Source: Nitrospira sp. UBA5698
Lineage (GTDB): Bacteria; Nitrospirota; Nitrospiria; Nitrospirales; Nitrospiraceae
DNA: 64,000 nucleotides
Reading direction: 5' to 3'
Assembly (NCBI GenBank): GCA_002420115.1
Contig: DIHK01000066.1
Coordinates: 247,291-311,290 of the forward strand
Notes under the pieces: model-generated
The model's database searches: none
Told to the model about the DNA's origin: nothing
The model's input: the letters and a program-made list of their open reading frames with translations, nothing else
Shown: positions 16,829-25,363 of the stretch, one piece after another
Layout: every line of letters begins with the position of its first letter
Position numbering within the stretch: position 1 is the first letter of the stretch
Translations under genes and position numbers: made by a program

Positions 16829-17428
16829 ATGCGCACGGTCGCGTTTCTCCACCAAAAGGGCGGGATGGGAAAGACGACACTGGCGATTGCGACCGCGATG
16901 GCATTGGCCGAACAGGGAGCTCACGTGCTGTTGCTGGATGCGGATGTGCAAGGTACGGCAAGCGAATGGGCGAGCCGCTGGGGAGAACGGTTCCGCATCG
17001 TGGCCCGTTCTCAGATTCAGCCGATCGTGCACGACCAGATTGCCAGATTTGCGCCGATGTTCGAGTGGATGGTCGTCGATGGGCCACCGACGCTCTCCGA
17101 CATGACGACGAGTATTCTGCGCGGTGCTGACAGAGTGTTTGTGCCGGTTCGCCCGTCCTTTCCCGACATTTGGGCGTTGGAAGGTGTGGCGGCTTTGCGT
17201 GCGACGCTTGGGGGAGAAGGGATCAATCCGGCCATGCGGGTGTTATGGAATCAAGTCGTGGAGTGGCCGACATCGGCTATGCGGGCTGCCGTGGAGAGCA
17301 AAGGATTTTCGATTTCTCCGGCGGTTATTCAGTGGGAAGCGGTTTGGTCAAACGTGATGGAAGGCCAACCGCTCACGACCGGGGCAATCGACTGTCTGAT
17401 GCAGCTGGTGAAGGAGCCTTGGGAATGA
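16829..17428 (+). CDS. Orphan ParA-family ATPase
   Basis: 199 residues with the deviant Walker A KGGMGKTT, LLDADVQGTAS and VVDGPPTLSD. No ParB or parS-like gene is adjacent. It starts 10 bp after pyrC and overlaps hemB by 4 bp. Related ParA/MinD proteins can position complexes or load metal clusters; the role here is unknown. Confidence 0.8.
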   Translation: MRTVAFLHQKGGMGKTTLAIATAMALAEQGAHVLLLDADVQGTASEWASRWGERFRIVARSQIQPIVHDQIARFAPMFEWMVVDGPPTLSDMTTSILRGADRVFVPVRPSFPDIWALEGVAALRATLGGEGINPAMRVLWNQVVEWPTSAMRAAVESKGFSISPAVIQWEAVWSNVMEGQPLTTGAIDCLMQLVKEPWE

Positions 17429-18441
17429 GCCTGCATCCGATTCCCCCAGCGCTCCGCGAACCGTCTCTGCTCCATCGCACACGAGCGATGCTCCGGACCA
17501 GACGGCCGGCCGGGGTGCTCACTCCGCAGCAGCTGATCTGGCCGTTGTTTGTGCAGGAAGGGGTCGATCAGGTCACACCGATCGCCTCCATGCCGGGTTG
17601 CGCGCGGGTCTCGATCGACCGGGCGATCGAGCAGGTCGTGGAAGCGTCCTGTGCCGGCCTCGCCGGCATCGCGCTGTTTCCGGTGGTGCCGGATCACCTC
17701 AAGGATCCGCGAGGACAAGAGAGTCGCAATCGGGACGGGTTGATGGCGAGGGCGATCCGCGCCCTGAAGGCTGCGGCTCCGGATCTGCTGATCCTGAGTG
17801 ATGTGGCGCTCGATCCCTATTCATCGGACGGGCATGACGGGGTGGTGATTGATGGAAGGATCGACAATGATGCGACCCTTCCGTTGTTGGCGGAGATGGC
17901 CGTGGTCCAAGCGCAGGCCGGAGCGGATCTCGTGGCTCCCTCGGACATGATGGATGGACGGATCGGGGTGATCCGTCAGGCATTGGATGAGGCAGGCTAC
18001 CCACAGGTCGGCATTTGCAGCTATGCCGTGAAGTATGCCTCGGCATTCTATGGACCATTTCGTGAAGCACTGGAGAGCGCCCCGCGCGTCGGTGATAAGC
18101 GGACTTATCAGATGGACCCCGCGAATCATCGAGAGGTATTACAAGAAGTCCAGTTGGATGAAGAAGAGGGTGCTGATTGGCTGATGGTGAAACCCGGCTT
18201 GCCGTATCTGGACATCGTGTCGCTCGTTCGGGACCATTCCGCTCTTCCGGTCGCGGTCTATCACGTGAGCGGAGAGTACGCCATGCTCAAGGCCGCCGCC
18301 GCAGTCGGGCTATTCAGCTACGAAGAGGCGTTATTGGAGTCGCTCTGTGCCATGCACCGCGCCGGCGCTGATCTGATTGTCACGTACGGCGCGCTGGATG
18401 CCGCCAGGCTGATGGCCTCCGGGCCAGACTCACCGAAGTGA
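17425..18441 (+). CDS. hemB: Delta-aminolevulinic acid dehydratase, zinc-independent type
   Basis: 338 residues; condenses two 5-aminolevulinates to porphobilinogen in haem synthesis. Active-site lysines are present (SYAVKYASAFYG, DWLMVKPGLPYLD). The usual catalytic-zinc segment DVCLCEYTSHGHCG reads DVALDPYSSDGHDG: all three zinc Cys are replaced by Ala/Asp, as in Mg-dependent enzymes. This lets haem synthesis continue without zinc. Start ATG 17425 follows AAGGAG and overlaps the ParA gene. Confidence 0.93.
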   Translation: MSLHPIPPALREPSLLHRTRAMLRTRRPAGVLTPQQLIWPLFVQEGVDQVTPIASMPGCARVSIDRAIEQVVEASCAGLAGIALFPVVPDHLKDPRGQESRNRDGLMARAIRALKAAAPDLLILSDVALDPYSSDGHDGVVIDGRIDNDATLPLLAEMAVVQAQAGADLVAPSDMMDGRIGVIRQALDEAGYPQVGICSYAVKYASAFYGPFREALESAPRVGDKRTYQMDPANHREVLQEVQLDEEEGADWLMVKPGLPYLDIVSLVRDHSALPVAVYHVSGEYAMLKAAAAVGLFSYEEALLESLCAMHRAGADLIVTYGALDAARLMASGPDSPK

Positions 18442-18448
18442 TGGCGTG

Positions 18449-19294
18449 ATGAAGGACGTGCACCCATTGCCGTTTTTCGAACCGGAGGTCGTCCTCTACC
18501 ATGCCGATTGTTCCGATGGGTTCGGCGCGGCCTGGGCGGTTTGGACTCGTTGCCCGACGGCCCGGTTTGTGACGGCCAGGCATGGTCAGCCTCCACCCGA
18601 TGGCCTGGCCGGAAAACGGTTGGTGATTGTGGATTTCAGCTACGCCCGTCCGACGATCGAGCAGTTGGCAGGTGCGACATCGGCATTCGCGATTCTCGAC
18701 CACCATGTCACAGCTCAACAGGCGCTCGGCGATCTGCCCTACGCGCACTATGAACAGAATAAGTCCGGCGCCGTGCTTGCGTGGGAATGGGCACATCGAA
18801 CGGCTGCGCCCTGGCTCTTGCAATATCTGCAGGATAAAGATCTGCATCGCTGGCAATTGCCGGAGAGTCGAGAGATCAATGCGGCGATCGAATCCTACCC
18901 GTTCGACTTTGATGTGTGGAGTGGATTGAAGCGCTATGAGTTGGCGACGGAAGGACGGGCGATTCTCCGCGCTCAGGAGCAGCTGATCAGTAAATTGCTA
19001 CGGACTGCCGTACTGGTTCGCTTCGAAGGCGAGACCATTCCGGCTGTTCACAGCGCCATCCTCCGGAGCGAGTTGGGCGAACGCTTGGCTCTGGACCATC
19101 CCTTTTGTCTCGTATGGTACGAGCGTGAGGGGCGGCGGTATGTCAGCCTTCGTTCTCGAGCGAGTGGCGCCGATGTGTCGCGGATCGCGCAGGCTCATGG
19201 GGGCGGCGGGCATCGACATGCCGCGAGTTTTTCCATGCCGATTGGTGAGGGCATGCCGATGCTGTTTGAAATCGTGGCCGCGTATATCAGGTAA
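18449..19294 (+). CDS. DHH-family phosphoesterase
   Basis: About 281 residues with YHADCSDGFGAAWA (motif I), VDFSYA (II), ILDHH (III) and a DHHA1-like C-terminus with GGGGHRHAAS. Such proteins are Mn- or Co-dependent exonucleases or nucleotide phosphodiesterases. It follows hemB by a few bases (start GTG 18446 or ATG 18449). Why it sits in the island is unclear; its metal may be manganese rather than zinc. Confidence 0.85.
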   Translation: MKDVHPLPFFEPEVVLYHADCSDGFGAAWAVWTRCPTARFVTARHGQPPPDGLAGKRLVIVDFSYARPTIEQLAGATSAFAILDHHVTAQQALGDLPYAHYEQNKSGAVLAWEWAHRTAAPWLLQYLQDKDLHRWQLPESREINAAIESYPFDFDVWSGLKRYELATEGRAILRAQEQLISKLLRTAVLVRFEGETIPAVHSAILRSELGERLALDHPFCLVWYEREGRRYVSLRSRASGADVSRIAQAHGGGGHRHAASFSMPIGEGMPMLFEIVAAYIR

Positions 19295-19337
19295 GGAGCC
19301 GATGCGTAGGACTAATCGACTGGCTTGCATCGGGGAT

Positions 19338-19380
19338 TTGACCCGTGTATGATTCTGATTGGTATTGCAAGTAAGTTGCA
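19338..19380 (+). promoter_or_regulatory. Promoter with TGCAA-N5-TTGCA operator (site 2)
   Basis: TTGACC (19338-19343), 17-bp spacer, weak -10 GGTATT (19361-19366) and palindrome TGCAAGTAAGTTGCA (19366-19380). As at site 1, the operator begins on the last base of the -10 and 28 bp after the first -35 base. It precedes the CdhB-like gene and presumably drives the second half of the island. Confidence 0.72.
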
Positions 19381-19403
19381 TTTATAAATGTGAGGAGTTT
19401 CCC

Positions 19404-20015
19404 ATGCGTTACGAAGTTCGACCCGGTCCCGAGCATTTTTTGCCGCCGGCAGCGGCCAGCATGGGTGTGCGATTGCCCAATCCAGGCGAAGCGATCGTGC
19501 ACGGATATATCGTGCCTGAGGAGCAGGCGATGGACGAGGCGGCACGGCGCTTCTTGAGCGCCAAGGTGCCGACGATCTTTCCGGGACCGCTGGTGTTGTG
19601 GGCTTGGACGTCCACAGCTGAGAAGAAGGCGAAGGCGATTCGCCATCTCTTTAATGTGTTAAAGGAGAGTGTGGGGCCGAATCAGAAGCCGATGTTGATT
19701 CCCATGCCGGACTATCGGCCCAAGTATCCGAAGATCAATCCGGAGGTCGAGATCAACCCGAACCATCCGAACTTGACGATTTGGCACAACCGGATTGACA
19801 CCTGTCTGTTTATCGGGGTCCATTGCCATCAAGCGAATCTGACCTTGAAGATCGTGCGTGGTGGGACGAATTGCTACACGATGGCGATGTGTGCGCAGGC
19901 CGGGCACGAGGATGCCATGTTATCGTTTCACGACATTACCGTGGATCACGTCATCCGTCTGGCAGACAAGGTGCGTGAACTCAAGGGGACTGTCCCGGGT
20001 CCGGCTGCGGTGTAA
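19404..20015 (+). CDS. CO dehydrogenase/acetyl-CoA synthase epsilon-like (CdhB-like) protein
   Basis: 203 residues from ATG 19404 (TGAGGAG upstream). The C-terminal half (CLFIGVHCHQANLTLKIV; AGHEDAMLSF) resembles the CdhB/ACS-epsilon family, known as an accessory subunit of CO dehydrogenases and also seen with multisubunit 2-oxoacid:ferredoxin oxidoreductases. No catalytic subunit is nearby. It is first after operator site 2, so it may be a low-zinc paralogue of a carbon-metabolism subunit. The family call is from memory of motifs and moderate. Confidence 0.55.
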   Translation: MRYEVRPGPEHFLPPAAASMGVRLPNPGEAIVHGYIVPEEQAMDEAARRFLSAKVPTIFPGPLVLWAWTSTAEKKAKAIRHLFNVLKESVGPNQKPMLIPMPDYRPKYPKINPEVEINPNHPNLTIWHNRIDTCLFIGVHCHQANLTLKIVRGGTNCYTMAMCAQAGHEDAMLSFHDITVDHVIRLADKVRELKGTVPGPAAV

Positions 20016-20026
20016 TGGGAGTTGAG

Positions 20027-20245
20027 ATGTCCGAGTTTTCCACACCACCGTCAGGGTTCATGGCGTTCCTTCCCAAGGAATACCAGGGGGAGTTCTCTCG
20101 TGAGTGGATCATGGGTCTGTCGCCGTTCTATGACCAGACCTGCGCACAATGTTTTACGGTTCAGCGGGGACAGTGGGTCGGCTTAGGATCACAAGAATTC
20201 GATGAAAGCGCACTGAAGTGCGAGGCGCGTTATGGCTTGGTGTAG
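20027..20245 (+). CDS. Small protein of unknown function with CxxC
   Basis: 72 residues from ATG 20027 (GGGAG upstream); ATG 20015 overlapping the preceding stop is an alternative. Contains YDQTCAQCFTV and an aromatic, partly amphipathic sequence. No known family. It overlaps the next gene by 14 bp and belongs to the operon begun at site 2. Confidence 0.5.
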   Translation: MSEFSTPPSGFMAFLPKEYQGEFSREWIMGLSPFYDQTCAQCFTVQRGQWVGLGSQEFDESALKCEARYGLV

Positions 20246-20570
20246 CGAAGTGGTCAGACTGATGCAGCTCCAATTGACTCGACCGATCCTCATCGCCGCC
20301 GTTGCGATACTGTACGTGTTGGTTGCCCTGCCTTTGCCCTATCTCCTTGTCGACCACTACTCCGCTATGCAGGCAGGAGATACCAGTCACTCCGATGTCG
20401 ATATTCACGCATGGCTGGAATGGGCCGCCAGTTCGGGGCTGTCCGTGGCGGTGCCCGTCCTGCCGTCTATCCTGATTCCGTCACGTCCTGTTGCGATCCC
20501 ATCGCCGCAGATCTTCTCAGCTCTGCTGGATTTCACTCTGCCGTCTCGCGGTCCACCTGTTCTCGGTTGA
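20232..20570 (+). CDS. Small secreted His-motif protein, copy 2 (DUF2946-like)
   Basis: 112 residues; GAGGCG 4 nt before the ATG at 20232 (ATG 20262 is an alternative). Membrane segment ILIAAVAILYVLVALPLPYL, then TSHSDVDIHAWLEWAASSGL, a Pro-rich hydrophobic middle and a C-terminal SRGPPVLG. It shares the HSDxD...W motif and RGPP tail with the other three copies. It directly precedes the alternative ribosomal genes. Confidence 0.65.
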   Translation: MAWCSEVVRLMQLQLTRPILIAAVAILYVLVALPLPYLLVDHYSAMQAGDTSHSDVDIHAWLEWAASSGLSVAVPVLPSILIPSRPVAIPSPQIFSALLDFTLPSRGPPVLG

Positions 20571-20604
20571 TCTCATCGCATCGTGTTGATGCCGTAGGTG
20601 CGCG

Positions 20605-20661
20605 GACTCTTCAGTGTCCGGCGTCCGCCACGTGTTAGGCGTGACGCGTCCGTGAAGAGTC
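20605..20661 (+). promoter_or_regulatory. Long hairpin in the leader of the S18 gene
   Basis: GACTCTTCA (20605-20613) and TGAAGAGTC (20653-20661) form a perfect 9-bp outer stem, with GC-rich inner segments that can pair further. It ends about 50 bp before the rpsR start. It might be a terminator-free regulatory leader or a processing site; no poly-T follows. Confidence 0.4.
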
Positions 20662-20712
20662 GGTGCGGGACCGACGGAGCAGGTCTCAGTCACGTCAACG
20701 AAGGAGCGATCC

Positions 20713-20928
20713 ATGATTGAAGAACGACGGCGTCGCGTGATCGACGTAATCACGCCCGTGGATTGGAAAAATGTCGAATGGTTGCGGCGATTCATCACGG
20801 AGAACGGGCGGATCCTGCCTCGTCGCCTGACGGGGAATAGTCAGCAGCGGCAGCGTGAGATCGCTCGCGCGATCAAACGTGCGCGGCACATGGCGTTGTT
20901 GCCGTTCGGCGGGCAGTCTGAATTCTAG
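20713..20928 (+). CDS. rpsR: Ribosomal protein bS18, cysteine-free form
   Basis: 71 residues beginning MIEERRRRVIDVITPVDWKN and containing the S18 core (NGRILPRRLTGNSQQRQREI). It has no cysteines, so it is the C-minus form that needs no zinc. AAGGAG precedes the ATG. Replacement of zinc-binding ribosomal proteins by such paralogues frees zinc for other uses. First of three ribosomal genes in a row. Confidence 0.93.
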   Translation: MIEERRRRVIDVITPVDWKNVEWLRRFITENGRILPRRLTGNSQQRQREIARAIKRARHMALLPFGGQSEF

Positions 20929-20973
20929 CGAAGCCGTGGGCACACTTCATTTCCGAAGCAAGGGGGGCAGCGT

Positions 20974-21279
20974 ATGGCAAAGTTGAGCAGTCGATTGAGA
21001 AACGAGAAACGCAGGCGATTGGTCGTGCAGTATGCCGAGCGTCGCAAGGCGTTGAAAGCGGTGATCAAGAGTCAGACAAGCAGCGAGGAGCAGAAGCAGG
21101 AAGCGCAGCAGGCGCTGCAGAAGTTGCCGAGGAATTCGTCGCCCGTTCGGGTGCGCAATCGCTGTGCGATCTCGGGGCGCGTGCGGGGATATCTGGGCCG
21201 ATTCGATATGTCGCGGGTGGATTTTCGCCTGCTTGCGCTGAAGGGGCAGATTCCCGGGGTGCGAAAGTCAAGCTGGTAG
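20974..21279 (+). CDS. rpsN: Ribosomal protein uS14, long zinc-free form
   Basis: 101 residues, the long (E. coli-like) S14 type rather than the roughly 61-residue zinc-binding type. Only one Cys (RVRNRCAISGR), so no zinc knuckle. AAGGGGGG lies upstream. Paralogue for zinc-poor growth, as known for several Zur regulons. Confidence 0.92.
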   Translation: MAKLSSRLRNEKRRRLVVQYAERRKALKAVIKSQTSSEEQKQEAQQALQKLPRNSSPVRVRNRCAISGRVRGYLGRFDMSRVDFRLLALKGQIPGVRKSSW

Positions 21280-21297
21280 TCGGCATAAGGAGGGGCG

Positions 21298-21582
21298 ATG
21301 AAACCTGGTATCCATCCTATGGGCTATCGTCCGGTTGTCTTTCACGATGTCGCGATCGACAAGCATTGGATGATGATGTCGACGGTGCAGACCGATCAGA
21401 CCACGGTGTGGGAAGACGGACGAACCTATCCGATTTACAAAGTTGAAACGTCGATGTACTCGCATCCGTTGTACACGGGGACGCAGCGCATCATCGATAC
21501 CGAAGGGCGGGTCGAGAAATTCAATAAGAAATATCGTGGCCGGGGTGCAGCGGGAGGTCGTCGTGGCGATCCCGCTGTCTGA
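21298..21582 (+). CDS. rpmE2: Ribosomal protein bL31 type B (zinc-free)
   Basis: 94 residues starting MKPGIHPMGYRPVVFHDVAI, typical of type B L31 (YkgM), with no CxxC. SHPLYTGTQRI and the FNKKY element are present. Type B L31 displaces the zinc-containing form during zinc starvation in other bacteria. Its 3' end overlaps the next COG0523 gene by 20 bp. Confidence 0.94.
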   Translation: MKPGIHPMGYRPVVFHDVAIDKHWMMMSTVQTDQTTVWEDGRTYPIYKVETSMYSHPLYTGTQRIIDTEGRVEKFNKKYRGRGAAGGRRGDPAV

Positions 21583-22831
21583 GCCCCCGGCACGAACCGA
21601 GTCGAATGATGCCCGGCTTCCGGTCACCGTCGTCTGCGGGTTTGTCGGAGCCGGGAAGAGCACGTTGGTGCGGAAACTCCTCACCGGCCGGACCTCCGGC
21701 CGCATGGCCTTGCTGGTCCATGACCGCAGCGATGCCGGATTGGATCCAGCTCCTTACCGATCACAGGGCGTGGAGGTGTTTCGCCTCGGTGAAGTCCTCA
21801 CCGAGTTGGTTCAACGATGTGTCGGGTGCTCCTTGCGCGAGAGTTTGACGAGCGCCGTCATGGCGATCGCCGACATGGGGCGGTTTGATCGGCTGCTGGT
21901 GGAGTGTTCCGGATTGGTCGAGCCGGTCTTCGTGGCCGAAGTCTTCAACGATGCCTGGGAAAACCAAGAGCCGTTGGCATCGAAGGCGCGACTGGATCAC
22001 CTGGTCACGGTCGTCGACAGCCGGACCTTGTGGGACGATCTGCATGCCGTGGATGACGTGCAGGCTCGCGGTGTGAGTTGCGGAATGGACGACGGGCGGA
22101 CGATTTCTGAACTGGTCGTGGAGCAGGTGGAGTATGCGACGGTGCTGGTGCTGTCCAAGACGGAGGGGTTGCCGAGCGGGAAGCAGCGGCGGTTGCGGAA
22201 CCTGCTTGAAGCGTTGAACCCGGAAGCCGTGATGCTGTCGATGTCGGATGAATTGGAGCTGGAAGGGCAGATCCTTGGAGCGCGCACGCTGGCCTCGATG
22301 CCGATCAGTTTTCAACCCGGCTGGGCCAAGCTCATCCATGGCGCGCCGCTGCCGACGATTTCGTCAGCTCACTGGACGATGGGCGTGTTTAAGGCCACGC
22401 GCCCTTTCCATCCGGAGCGTTTGTGGGACCTGATTGAATCCGATTGGCCGGGGATGCTCCGGTGCAAAGGGCATTTCTGGATCGCATCTCAGCCGGAGCG
22501 GTGTTTTTCATGGGAGCAGACGGCCGGAGCAAGGCATTTTGAGTGTATCGGAGATTGGTGGGTGGCCACGCCGCGAGATGAATGGCCCACCGGTCGTGCG
22601 TTTGAGGCAGAGCTCACGCAGCAGTGGTCCGTCGAGTTCGGAGATCGCCGACAGACGTTCGGCTGGATCGGCTATCGACTGGATGTCATGGCCTGGCGAC
22701 GGCGACTTCAGCGCTGCCTGTTGACACCCTCGGAGGTGCTGGAGGGCGAATCCGGCTGGCGACGGTTCGACGATCCCTTCGCCCGCGCGATCGCCCATGC
22801 CGACGCCTACGACGAGGGAGACTTGGACTAG
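21563..22831 (+). CDS. Divergent COG0523 protein 4 (middle Cys and NKxD lost)
   Basis: 422 residues from GTG 21563 (GGGAGG 5 nt upstream). Walker A GFVGAGKST is intact. The metal motif GCICC reads RCVGCSLRE, so the middle Cys of CxCC is Gly. The guanine-specificity motif NKxD reads SKTE. The C-terminal CobW_C domain is complete (ATRPFHPERLWDLIE; GDRRQTFGWIGYRLD). It may be a regulatory or client-specific partner of the canonical paralogues that follow; its shared changes with the protein at 25364 define a subfamily. Confidence 0.88.
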   Translation: MAIPLSEPPARTESNDARLPVTVVCGFVGAGKSTLVRKLLTGRTSGRMALLVHDRSDAGLDPAPYRSQGVEVFRLGEVLTELVQRCVGCSLRESLTSAVMAIADMGRFDRLLVECSGLVEPVFVAEVFNDAWENQEPLASKARLDHLVTVVDSRTLWDDLHAVDDVQARGVSCGMDDGRTISELVVEQVEYATVLVLSKTEGLPSGKQRRLRNLLEALNPEAVMLSMSDELELEGQILGARTLASMPISFQPGWAKLIHGAPLPTISSAHWTMGVFKATRPFHPERLWDLIESDWPGMLRCKGHFWIASQPERCFSWEQTAGARHFECIGDWWVATPRDEWPTGRAFEAELTQQWSVEFGDRRQTFGWIGYRLDVMAWRRRLQRCLLTPSEVLEGESGWRRFDDPFARAIAHADAYDEGDLD

Positions 22832-22841
22832 GAGGAGACTG

Positions 22842-24122
<1,281 letters not shown>

Positions 24123-25322
24123 ATGCGTACGGACACCGCGCGGTTGCCGGTGACGGTCTTGTCGGGGTTTCTCGGTGCGGGAAAGACCACGGTGCTCAAC
24201 CATGTGCTGCACAATCGGGAAGGATTGCGCGTGGCGGTGATCGTGAACGACATGAGCGATGTGAACATCGATGTGATGCTGGTGGCCGAAGGCGGTGCGG
24301 CGCTGAGCCGCACGGAAGAGAAACTGGTGGAGATGAGCAACGGCTGCATCTGCTGCACTCTACGGGAAGACCTGCTGAACGAAGTCGCCCGGCTGGCGGA
24401 AGAGGGGCGGTTTGAGTATCTGCTCATCGAGTCAACCGGTATCTCGGAGCCGATGCCGGTGGCGGAAACCTTCACGTTTCAAAACGCGCAGGGGCAGGCG
24501 TTGGCCGACCTGTCGCGGCTCGATACCATGGTCACGGTGGTGGACGGCCCGCGGTTTCTCCGCGACTATCGAGAAGGCGTGGAGTTGAAAGATCGTGGCC
24601 TGGCGGTGAGCGAGCAGGATGAGCGGACCATCACTGACCTGCTGATCGATCAGGTGGAGTTCGCCGATGTGCTTGTCGTGAATAAGACCGATTTGATGGA
24701 GCCACGTGAGTTGCAGGAACTGACGACGATTCTCGCGACGTTGAACCCGGACGCGGCGATCCGTCCGGTGCAATATGGGCATGTTCCGCCGGCGGAGATC
24801 CTCAATACAGGACGATTCGAATTCGCCAGAGCCTCGCAGGCGGCCGGGTGGATGAAGACGCTCCGCGAAGGCGCGCGGTCGGAATCTCAGGAATACGGCA
24901 TTGCGAGCTTTGTCTATCGGAGTCGTCGCCCGTTTCACGCGCAGCGGTTGGCGGACCAGTTGCGTCGGCCCTGGCCAGGAGTGTTGCGCGCCAAAGGGTT
25001 GGTGTACTTGGCCAGCCGGCTGGAGTTCATCGGGGTGTTTTCACTGGCCGGGACCGTGTGGCAACTCGGCCCGATGGGGTGGTGGCGGGCCATGATACCG
25101 GAAGAACAGTGGCCCGATTCCGCCGAGGTAAAGGCGCAGATCAAGGCGATGTGGCATCCCAATTTCGGGGACCGGCGCCAACAGATCGTCATCATCGGTC
25201 AGCGGATGGATGAGGCGGCGATCCGTGAGGCCCTTGACGCATGTCTGTTGACCGATGCGGAGCTGGCCGAGGGCAAACCCGCTTGGCGGAAATATCCGGA
25301 TCCGTTTCCGCGCTGGAGCTGA
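24123..25322 (+). CDS. COG0523 metallochaperone GTPase 6 (ZigA/YciC-type)
   Basis: 399 residues, starting immediately after the previous stop. GFLGAGKTT, VNDMSDVNID, SNGCICCTLRED, ESTGISEPMPVAETF and NKTD are all intact. The first 300 or so bases are nearly identical to the gene before it, so the pair arose by tandem duplication; the C-terminal half has diverged (shorter linker, LGPMGWWRAMIPEEQW). Zinc-chaperone function is inferred from the ZigA family. Confidence 0.93.
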   Translation: MRTDTARLPVTVLSGFLGAGKTTVLNHVLHNREGLRVAVIVNDMSDVNIDVMLVAEGGAALSRTEEKLVEMSNGCICCTLREDLLNEVARLAEEGRFEYLLIESTGISEPMPVAETFTFQNAQGQALADLSRLDTMVTVVDGPRFLRDYREGVELKDRGLAVSEQDERTITDLLIDQVEFADVLVVNKTDLMEPRELQELTTILATLNPDAAIRPVQYGHVPPAEILNTGRFEFARASQAAGWMKTLREGARSESQEYGIASFVYRSRRPFHAQRLADQLRRPWPGVLRAKGLVYLASRLEFIGVFSLAGTVWQLGPMGWWRAMIPEEQWPDSAEVKAQIKAMWHPNFGDRRQQIVIIGQRMDEAAIREALDACLLTDAELAEGKPAWRKYPDPFPRWS

Positions 25323-25363
25323 GTCGGAGCCGGTTGAGAACTCAGGAGTTGAGGAGGAATGGT

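Noticed and set aside
19404..20015. Genuine CO dehydrogenase operon
   Set aside because: No catalytic CODH/ACS subunits or nickel-insertion genes are near; only the accessory-like domain is present.
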